A stretch of 64,000 bases of DNA from Bacteroidota bacterium (lineage in GTDB: Bacteria; Bacteroidota; Bacteroidia; Bacteroidales; JACABE01), in contig JAPLDQ010000016.1 of NCBI GenBank assembly GCA_026391675.1, forward strand, positions 1 through 64,000, written 5' to 3'. The translations under genes were made by a program, and so were the position numbers. The notes under the pieces are model-generated. The model saw only the letters and a list, made by a program, of their open reading frames with translations, searched no databases and was not told the DNA's origin. Shown piece by piece: positions 58,533-64,000 of this stretch; the stretch's first letter is position 1; the number at the start of each line of letters is the position of its first letter.

Positions 58533-59384
58533 TTATTTCATAGGTTTTGGTTGATAATCAGTTAAAGCATTGATTGCAAGACTTTTACTTTTAGGATAAT
58601 TAATATAATCTTTAGCAAACAAAGTAATGATATACAACAAATTAATCTCATTAAAAGGGTCTTTTTCATTACCTTTTTTAATAGTAATAATTGTATTATT
58701 CAAGTTTTCAATATCTTTCGAATAACTAAATTCCTTGCATAATTCTTCTAAATACTTTTTTGTTATACTTTTTTTATATCCACCATTCTTTAGAAAATAC
58801 AGAAATAATGCAAAAACAGGAGTTGTCCATTTGCTATTAGATTCATTTTCAGAAGCTAATTTATTATTTCTTTCTTGATTTTGTGTTTCTTCTTTATCCT
58901 TTAATTCTTCAGCTTCTTCAATAATTATTAGTTTTTCAGCTTCATTAATAGCTTTTTCTATTGCCAAAATATCATCATAGTAAAGTTTCCCATAAATAAG
59001 ACCAAATTTAATTACAATATTTTTAAATGGAAATTCTGTATAATCACCTTTTTTTATTAAAAGCTTAATTTCATTGTCAATTTCATTTGCTCTTTTTTTG
59101 CAACGTTGAATATATGTTAATTCAGCATCATTATCATTAAATTTTAATCTTTTATTTTTGGCTAATATTAATTCATCTTTCAATTCTGCTATTCTTTCTA
59201 TAACTTTAGATTGATAATAGTCTTTAAACATAATTATAATATCCTTACATCTGCCAAAAAATTCATCGCTGCTAATGTCATTATTTTTTTCTTTTTTAAA
59301 ACGTTTATAATACTCATTTTTTACATATTTAGGATTATTAGAATAATATGTTAAGATAAAATGCTTATAGTCTGATTCTCTCAT
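58533..59384 (-). CDS. Mobile-element protein of unknown function, helical
   Basis: 283 aa. Mostly helical and charged: a Lys-rich N-terminus, likely coiled coil at about 55-95 and 140-175 (EAEELKDKEETQNQERNN), and a C-terminal domain from about 185 (WTTPVFALFLYFLKNGGY, KKYLEELCKEF). No motif is recognised. The C-terminal domain recalls regulatory proteins found next to integrases in Bacteroidota islands, but I cannot assign it. It lies 64 bp downstream of the integrase and is very AT-rich. Confidence 0.75.
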   Translation of the reverse strand: MRESDYKHFILTYYSNNPKYVKNEYYKRFKKEKNNDISSDEFFGRCKDIIIMFKDYYQSKVIERIAELKDELILAKNKRLKFNDNDAELTYIQRCKKRANEIDNEIKLLIKKGDYTEFPFKNIVIKFGLIYGKLYYDDILAIEKAINEAEKLIIIEEAEELKDKEETQNQERNNKLASENESNSKWTTPVFALFLYFLKNGGYKKSITKKYLEELCKEFSYSKDIENLNNTIITIKKGNEKDPFNEINLLYIITLFAKDYINYPKSKSLAINALTDYQPKPMK

Positions 59385-59448
59385 TTGTTAATTATTATTT
59401 TATATTTTCAAAAAATCTTTTTATTAATTATTATTTTAGAACTTTTAT

Positions 59449-60747
59449 TTAATCAATTAAATTTACATAATCTTTTAATGTTTCGTCATCAACAGTATAA
59501 TAACGTTGAACAGATCTACTTCCTGCTACATGTCCACTCATTTTGGTTACGACATGCATGGGCGTTTTTTTATTAACCAAATTGCCAACAAAGGTTCTGC
59601 GAGCCAAATGAGAACTGGCTATATCACAAATTGCGACATGTTCTTTTTGTCCGGTAATTGAATTTAATCGTTCAACTTTTCTGTCAATTCCAACAAATTT
59701 GAATAAATCTTTTAAAGATTCGTTGTATTTGGAATCGCTAAAAAAAGGCAACAAACTATTGTCAGGCATATCATATTTCTTGAGTATTTCAATTGCCTTT
59801 GGAGTTAAAGGAATTCTTGCAGCTTTAGGATTCTTATTTTTTATAGTTTTTCTGGGAAGATATGATAATACATTATTTTTATCGATATTATTTCTTGTTA
59901 ATTTGGAAAAGTCGCCAATCCTTGCTCCAATAAAACATTGAAATACAAAAATATCCCTTATTGTTTCTAATTGTTTATCAGGAATTTCTTTATTAAACAA
60001 TAAGTCCCTTTCTTTAATACTTAGAAATATAGGTTCTCCATATTTTTCTTTTGGTATGGCATAACCTTTCCCATTTTCACCTTTTTTAAATGGATATTTA
60101 ATATTTAGATCCTCAAAATTAATGATTGAATAATTCCAAAAGGCTTTAATTCGCTTCATTATTGAGTTAATAGTATTATCTCCTTTTTTTACTACATCAT
60201 CTCTAAGATAAGATTCAAAATCTTTTAAAATTTCAGCTGTAATATTGTCAAAAGTTAGCGTAATATCTCTATCAATTGAAAATCGATATAAATGATTTTT
60301 TGTGGATTTAATACCATTCAATCTTCCTTTGACAACTTTAACATTTTTGATGTAATTTTCATAATAGAAAAAGATATCTTTCTCCGAATCAACAACTGGT
60401 TCAAGTTTAATTATTTTTCCGCAAACAATATCAAGTTCTTTAATAATAAATTCTTTTTCCGGTGGTAAGCTTATATTATTAAAGATGTCAATCACCTTAG
60501 ATTTTATTTGAGTAAGTACATTGTTAATCACATTGTATTGAACTACATTTGCACCATGCTTAGCTAAAGTATTCCGTTTTACTTGTTGTTTATTAAAATC
60601 AAACTTTAAGTAATCAACTCTATAACCTGTAAAATAGAATATCCTTTTACTGTTATATGTAATTTGAGCAATAATGGGGACATCAATAATAATTAGTTCT
60701 CCATTTTTTTGCCTTTTTTCTAAGATAAATTTAATATTGTACTTCAT
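59449..60747 (-). CDS. int: Tyrosine site-specific integrase
   Basis: 432 aa, full length for a Bacteroidota island integrase with arm-binding, core-binding (about 120-215) and catalytic (about 240-432) domains. Catalytic residues visible are R276 (GARIGDFSKL), H380 and R383 (SSHLARRTF), H406 (MSGHVAG) and the nucleophile Y416 or Y417 (QRYYTV). It reads away from the candidate attR, which lies 149 bp upstream of its start. Its promoter (60767-60798) overlaps a TACATAC direct repeat that also occurs next to the tRNA-Arg at the other end. It is expected to integrate the element into the tRNA-Arg 3' end. Confidence 0.95.
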   Translation of the reverse strand: MKYNIKFILEKRQKNGELIIIDVPIIAQITYNSKRIFYFTGYRVDYLKFDFNKQQVKRNTLAKHGANVVQYNVINNVLTQIKSKVIDIFNNISLPPEKEFIIKELDIVCGKIIKLEPVVDSEKDIFFYYENYIKNVKVVKGRLNGIKSTKNHLYRFSIDRDITLTFDNITAEILKDFESYLRDDVVKKGDNTINSIMKRIKAFWNYSIINFEDLNIKYPFKKGENGKGYAIPKEKYGEPIFLSIKERDLLFNKEIPDKQLETIRDIFVFQCFIGARIGDFSKLTRNNIDKNNVLSYLPRKTIKNKNPKAARIPLTPKAIEILKKYDMPDNSLLPFFSDSKYNESLKDLFKFVGIDRKVERLNSITGQKEHVAICDIASSHLARRTFVGNLVNKKTPMHVVTKMSGHVAGSRSVQRYYTVDDETLKDYVNLID

Positions 60748-60895
60748 GGTTAAAAATATTTACATACAAAAGTACATACATATATTCACATAACCAAACA
60801 TAATTAGAAATAATATAAATTTGTTTAAATAATTGATTTACAATATATTTAAACAATTCAAAATACTGCAATCAATCTGGAAATAACATGGTTAA
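60748..60895. promoter_or_regulatory. Integrase promoter and element right end
   Basis: On the minus strand TTTG (60795-60798), a 20-bp spacer and TACTTTTG (60767-60774) fit the Bacteroidota promoter. TACATACAAAAGTACATAC at 60761-60779 covers the -7 box and matches 18 of 19 bases at 367-385. An integrase or excisionase bound there would control its own transcription. Confidence 0.65.
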
Positions 60896-60915
60896 GAATC
60901 CAGTCGGGATCACCT
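60896..60915 (+). other. Candidate attR: 20-bp tRNA-Arg 3' copy
   Basis: GAATCCAGTCGGGATCACCT, identical to 314-333. Only the 3' end of the tRNA is present, followed at once by a tRNA-type terminator (60917-60940), as expected for the distal junction of an island inserted in a tRNA gene. Confidence 0.65.
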
Positions 60916-60916
60916 G

Positions 60917-60940
60917 AAAGCACCAATTAAGGTGCTTTTT
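60917..60940 (+). terminator. Terminator following attR
   Basis: Stem AAAGCACC/GGTGCTTT followed by T residues. It was probably the original terminator of the tRNA-Arg gene, displaced by the insertion. Confidence 0.75.
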
Positions 60941-60962
60941 CATTTTATTTATATTCATTTTT

Positions 60963-60988
60963 AAGGAACTTCTGGTTCCTTTTTTTTT
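60963..60988 (+). terminator. Duplicated AAGGAAC terminator
   Basis: Same hairpin and T run as 220-246; part of a duplicated block that continues into the tRNA-like copy at 60999. Confidence 0.75.
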
Positions 60989-60998
60989 AAGTAAATAG

Positions 60999-61073
60999 GG
61001 TTCCTTAGCTCAGTTGTCCAGCGCAACAGCCTTCTAAGCTGTGGGCCTCCCGATTTAAATCGGGACGGGATCA
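60999..61073 (+). pseudogene. tRNA-Arg-like copy with T arm replaced by palindrome
   Basis: The 5' acceptor, D arm and anticodon arm closely follow tRNA-Arg(TCT), with anticodon loop CTTCTAA intact. In place of the 17-nt T arm there is TCCCGATTTAAATCGGGA (61048-61065), after which the acceptor strand CGGGATCA resumes. The D loop also differs (TTGTCC). Loss of TTCGAAT makes it unlikely to be a normal elongator tRNA. Confidence 0.75.
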
Positions 61074-61088
61074 CCATAAAATTACTAT

Positions 61089-61118
61089 AAACCTTGTAAA
61101 TCCTTGTTTGCAAGGTTT
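61089..61118 (+). terminator. Terminator after tRNA-like copy
   Basis: Stem AAACCTTG/CAAGGTTT followed by an AT-rich T tract. Confidence 0.65.
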
Positions 61119-61130
61119 ATTTATTTCACA

Positions 61131-61188
61131 GCTATCGCGTCCCGATGAAGTTGGGAAGAACGCAGGTTCGAATCCTGCCACCCCGACA
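61131..61188 (+). pseudogene. tRNA 3' half fused to CCCGAT palindrome
   Basis: CGTCCCGATGAAGTTGGGAA is followed by an intact T arm GCAGGTTCGAATCCTGC and 3' acceptor CACCCCGAC. The D and anticodon arms are missing. It is the best preserved member of the family also seen at 1-207. Confidence 0.7.
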
Positions 61189-61199
61189 AAAGAAAAATC

Positions 61200-61223
61200 A
61201 AGGAACTTCTGATTCCTTTTTTT
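61200..61223 (+). terminator. Third AAGGAAC-type terminator
   Basis: AAGGAAC/ATTCCTT (weakened) with a T run, again just before a tRNA-Arg-like copy. Confidence 0.6.
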
Positions 61224-61233
61224 GATTAAATAT

Positions 61234-61308
61234 GATTCCGTAGCTCAGTAGTCCAGCGCAACAGCCTTCTAAGCTGTTGGCTTCCCAATAGAAATCGGGA
61301 CGGGATTA
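61234..61308 (+). pseudogene. Second tRNA-Arg-like copy lacking the T arm
   Basis: Same layout as 60999-61073: anticodon loop CTTCTAA intact, T arm replaced by TCCCAATAGAAATCGGGA (61283-61300). The acceptor strands GATTCCG and CGGGATT still pair fully if G-T wobbles are allowed, so changes on both sides have stayed compatible. Confidence 0.7.
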
Positions 61309-61325
61309 CCTTAAAATTATTATAA

Positions 61326-61358
61326 AGCCTGTAAATCTGTTTGAAAAGATTACAGGCT
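61326..61358. terminator. Terminator shared by tRNA-like copy and IPTL-CTERM gene
   Basis: Stem AGCCTGTAA-A-TCT / AGA-TTACAGGCT, 18 bp past the stop of the minus-strand gene at 61376. Confidence 0.7.
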
Positions 61359-61375
61359 ATATATATAAATTATAA

Positions 61376-62308
61376 TCAATTATTTATAATTATATTTCTT
61401 CTTCTGAAAATATAAACTACTCCCAGGCTAAGTAAAATAAACCCCAGAATAATCATTCCCCATTGTGAAAGTGTAGGAATAGTATGATTACCATATACCG
61501 GAGGCGGATTCAACAGACTACCCCAAAAGCTTTCTCCACCACCAACCATTGTAAGATTCTTAAAAGTATTGGATGGTCCGTAATATTGTGCAAATTTTGA
61601 AAGGTTATAAGCAGTTATATAAATTGAATCTGTAGTATTAACCACATTAAAGCCGCTGCTTGTAAGTCCCCCTTCAAAACTAACATTGCCAAGATATAAT
61701 ACTATCCCTCCGGCAAAAAAAGTATTTGCAGGATTAGGGATAGTATCTGAATCGGATTGAGGTACAAATAATATGATTTCAAAATTCGTATAGGAAGAAT
61801 CTAATGGAGACAATTTTGAAATAGACATAAAAAGTGTATCAAAAACAATAGTTACATTTCTATTTATACTGTCGACAACAAAATGAAAGATTAAATTATC
61901 CCTTGAGAAACTATAGATTAAACCATTAAAAGAAGTACTATGATAGCTTAAACACCCTGGATATTTTCTTGAATTTTTACCTTTTACTCTCACATAGTTA
62001 CATATAACATCACTTTCTGCATAACCACCCGGCACATACGAACTACAATCAGTGTAACAGTATGCCTCTGCGCCGAGAGGAAAATTCTCTGCATCAAAAT
62101 CTTCACATTCATAGTAATTATAACAACCTGTTTGACAATAAGCTTCGTATAAAAAACTAAACTGTTTTTTTCTATACCACCAATGTGCATTAGCATCAAA
62201 TTGTGACAATACGAAAATAAGAAGCAGAATGATTAATGCAGGATTATATCTTTTATGTAAAACAAATTTAAGCCGTGAATTTTCGAGTGAAAATATTATT
62301 TTTTTCAT
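61376..62308 (-). CDS. IPTL-CTERM sorted surface protein
   Basis: 310 aa. A long n-region and hydrophobic segment (about 24-40, ending near ANA) act as signal peptide. A Cys-rich segment follows (about 55-100, QTGCYNYYECEDFDAE, CYTDCSS), then a beta-rich body. The C-terminus has IPTLSQWG at 277-284, a hydrophobic helix (MIILGFILLSLGVVYIF) and RRR. This is the IPTL-CTERM signal, a relative of the PEP-CTERM signals processed by exosortase-type systems. The body shows no known enzyme motif. It stands alone between the tRNA-like array and the GH109-like gene, just outside the candidate attR. Confidence 0.85.
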   Translation of the reverse strand: MKKIIFSLENSRLKFVLHKRYNPALIILLLIFVLSQFDANAHWWYRKKQFSFLYEAYCQTGCYNYYECEDFDAENFPLGAEAYCYTDCSSYVPGGYAESDVICNYVRVKGKNSRKYPGCLSYHSTSFNGLIYSFSRDNLIFHFVVDSINRNVTIVFDTLFMSISKLSPLDSSYTNFEIILFVPQSDSDTIPNPANTFFAGGIVLYLGNVSFEGGLTSSGFNVVNTTDSIYITAYNLSKFAQYYGPSNTFKNLTMVGGGESFWGSLLNPPPVYGNHTIPTLSQWGMIILGFILLSLGVVYIFRRRNIIINN

Positions 62309-62727
62309 TTGTTTATATATTAAATAATTTAAACTTAGAAAACTAAATTATTTCCATCATCTTCCTTCCAATCCGGCATACAGCAGGAGATAGATCAGGA
62401 ATATATATAATTATTTTGCATCAGACCTCCTTTTTTAATATTTTTAGTGTATAAAAACTTGTGTTATTATAATAATACAAAGGTAGTATATACAAAAGCT
62501 ATTTATTAAAATTTAACAAAAAAAAGAAGGTTTAAATCCTGATTTCTAGTATTTTGTAGCATATCTTATAATATCAATCTGTCAGGAAGTTTGTACACCA
62601 AGAGTTGAAAATTATTATTTTATAATCTCTTTTTTATTTATATTATCTTTGTTTTTAAATTTCACTTATGTAAATACCATTAAAACTCCCCGTAAGTGTT
62701 TTTTACTAATTAAAAAAAATATTAAAA
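62309..62727. other. Divergent intergenic region
   Basis: 419 bp between two divergent genes. A minus-strand -7 box TACCTTTG (62478-62485) may serve the IPTL-CTERM gene, with no clear -33 box. A plus-strand TATCTTTG at 62644-62651 may serve the GH109-like gene. Nothing else is recognised. Confidence 0.5.
62644..62651 (+). promoter_or_regulatory. -7 box of GH109-like gene
   Basis: TATCTTTG fits TAnnTTTG, 76 bp before the start codon. No TTTG lies at the right distance upstream, so the promoter may need an activator or be misplaced. Confidence 0.4.
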
Positions 62728-64000
62728 ATGATAAAAAAATTATATTTACTGTTCATTGCAATATTATTCTCAAATATAATAATTGCTCAAAACCTGAAAA
62801 ATATAGATTTTCAGGAACCTCCACGGCCCAAAGGTCAGACAGACGTTCTGCAACTGGCTTGTAAACCAATAGATACGGTTAGAATTGCCTTTATTGGCCT
62901 TGGAATGAGAGGAAGTGAAGCCATAAGAAGATTTATGTATATTGATGGGGTTAAGATAGTGGCATTATGCGACATTCTCCCTGAAAGGGTGGATGCCTGC
63001 AACGAAGTACTAAAAAAGAACAATAAACCACCGGCTGAAAAATACAGCGGTGAAGAAGGCTGGAAAAAGGCATGCGAACGCAGGGATGTGGATTTGATTT
63101 ATGTTTGTACCCACTGGCAATTGCATACTCCTATTGCAGTTTATGCCATGGAACACGGCAAACATGTAGTAGTGGAAGTTCCCGCAGCAACAACGATAGA
63201 CGAATGCTGGCAGCTGGTGAATACAGCTGAGAAGACGCGCAAACATTGCATGATGCTCGAAAACTGCTGCTATGACTTTTTTGAAATGGCTACCTTAAAC
63301 ATGGCACAGCAAGGTGTATTCGGAGAAATCATGCATACTGAAGCAGCTTATATTCATGATTTAAGATGGCTTAACTTTGATGAGAAAAAAGGCTATTGGG
63401 ATATGTGGCGCTTAAAATACAATACCATTCATACCGGCAACCCCTACCCTACGCACGGATTAGGTCCGGCTTGCCAGGTATTGAACATACACAGGGGCGA
63501 CAAATTGAATTTTCTTGTTTCCGTTTCAACCAATCAATTGGGTATGACTGAATATGCAAAGGAAAAGTTTGGCGAGAATTCAGATTATGCAAAAATCCCC
63601 TATAAATTAGGTGATATGAATACTACCATTATCCGTACCGAAAAGGGTAAAACCATTATGATACAACATGATGTAACCAGTCCGAGACCTTATGACCGAA
63701 TTCATAAAATAAGCGGGACCAAAGGCTATGCTGTAAAATACCCTGAACAGAGAATTGCACTCGAACCCAATGCACATAGCTTTTTAAGCAAGGAAAAGCT
63801 GGATTCACTGCTCAAGGTGTATGAACATCCTTTCTCAAAAGTAATCGGTGAACAGGCCAAAAAAGTCGGAGGACACGGAGGCATGGATTTTATAATGGAT
63901 TATCGCCTGATCTATTGCCTGAGAAATGGCTTACCGCTGGATGAGGATGTATATGATGCTGCAGAATGGTCCAGTATCGTTGAATTATCCGAAAAATCTG
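62728..64000 (+). CDS. GH109-type Gfo/Idh/MocA protein (3' end outside window)
   Basis: At least 424 codons, running off the window. The start ATG at 62728 gives a signal peptide (MIKKLYLLFIAILFSNIIIA, cleavage before QN). The NAD-binding Rossmann motif is IAFIGLGMRGSEA at about 54-66. Later landmarks are VVVEVPAATT, the YPTHGLGPACQVLNIHRGD segment and GGHGGMDFIMDYRLIYCLRN, matching glycoside hydrolase family 109. GH109 enzymes use bound NAD to remove alpha-N-acetylgalactosamine from glycans. It is predicted to be periplasmic or exported. It is the most GC-rich gene here and lies outside the candidate island, so it probably represents the host core genome. Confidence 0.9.
   Translation, partial: MIKKLYLLFIAILFSNIIIAQNLKNIDFQEPPRPKGQTDVLQLACKPIDTVRIAFIGLGMRGSEAIRRFMYIDGVKIVALCDILPERVDACNEVLKKNNKPPAEKYSGEEGWKKACERRDVDLIYVCTHWQLHTPIAVYAMEHGKHVVVEVPAATTIDECWQLVNTAEKTRKHCMMLENCCYDFFEMATLNMAQQGVFGEIMHTEAAYIHDLRWLNFDEKKGYWDMWRLKYNTIHTGNPYPTHGLGPACQVLNIHRGDKLNFLVSVSTNQLGMTEYAKEKFGENSDYAKIPYKLGDMNTTIIRTEKGKTIMIQHDVTSPRPYDRIHKISGTKGYAVKYPEQRIALEPNAHSFLSKEKLDSLLKVYEHPFSKVIGEQAKKVGGHGGMDFIMDYRLIYCLRNGLPLDEDVYDAAEWSSIVELSEKS

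Noticed and set aside
46805-60747. Conjugative element
   Set aside because: No relaxase, coupling protein or type IV secretion gene is visible in the window; only integration and replication functions are seen.
60999-61073. Functional second tRNA-Arg
   Set aside because: The T arm with TTCGAAT is absent, which normal tRNAs need; reported as a tRNA-like pseudogene instead.
62649-62864. 71-codon plus-strand reading frame
   Set aside because: It overlaps the signal-peptide region of the GH109-like gene in another frame and has no features.

Overview
The window looks like a piece of an uncultured Bacteroidota chromosome. Five secreted proteins end in type IX secretion (T9SS) C-terminal tails, several upstream regions carry the Bacteroidota -7 box TAnnTTTG, and small families typical of the phylum are present (PID-CTERM, ORF6N, DUF3853-like). 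Base composition steps across the window. By hand counts of sample lines the last gene (GH109-like, from 62728) is about 42-55% GC, the large secreted proteins about 35-38%, and the 50-60.7 kb island about 23-32%. Almost every gene is on the minus strand.

Layout. (1) 1-330: decayed tRNA 3' halves fused to a CCCGAT/ATCGGG palindrome, a terminator, and one intact tRNA-Arg(TCT). (2) 529-16680: a LamG/PNGase F-like secreted enzyme and two beta-helix T9SS proteins, with a single-domain response regulator and a PID-CTERM peptide between them. (3) 17134-46382: two collinear paralogous giant T9SS proteins (4340 and 4344 aa) flanking a TPR sensor kinase/LuxR-type regulator pair. The 2318-aa protein and both giants share one promoter design: two GTG-TTT-CAC-like half sites, then TCTTTATA, then TAnnTTTG with no -33 box. 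The regulator pair in their midst is the obvious candidate activator. (4) 46805-60747: a mobile island with a single-chain type IIG-like restriction-modification enzyme, an ArdC-like protein, a protein with an SSB-like tail, an ORF6N regulator under a 33-bp operator, a primase-like Toprim protein, a RepA-like ATPase, a DUF3853/Xis-like protein and a tyrosine integrase. (5) 60896-61360: a 20-bp copy of the tRNA-Arg 3' end next to the integrase, then a tandem array of tRNA-like pseudogenes in which the T arm is replaced by the palindrome. (6) 61376-64000: an IPTL-CTERM membrane-anchored protein and the 5' part of a GH109-type gene.

The tRNA-Arg 3' end at 314-333 and its exact 20-bp copy at 60896-60915 have the geometry of attL and attR. 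This suggests that the whole interval of about 60.6 kb, giant adhesin-like proteins included, may be one integrative element. The alternative is a smaller island beside an ancient tRNA tandem array. No relaxase or conjugation gene is visible.
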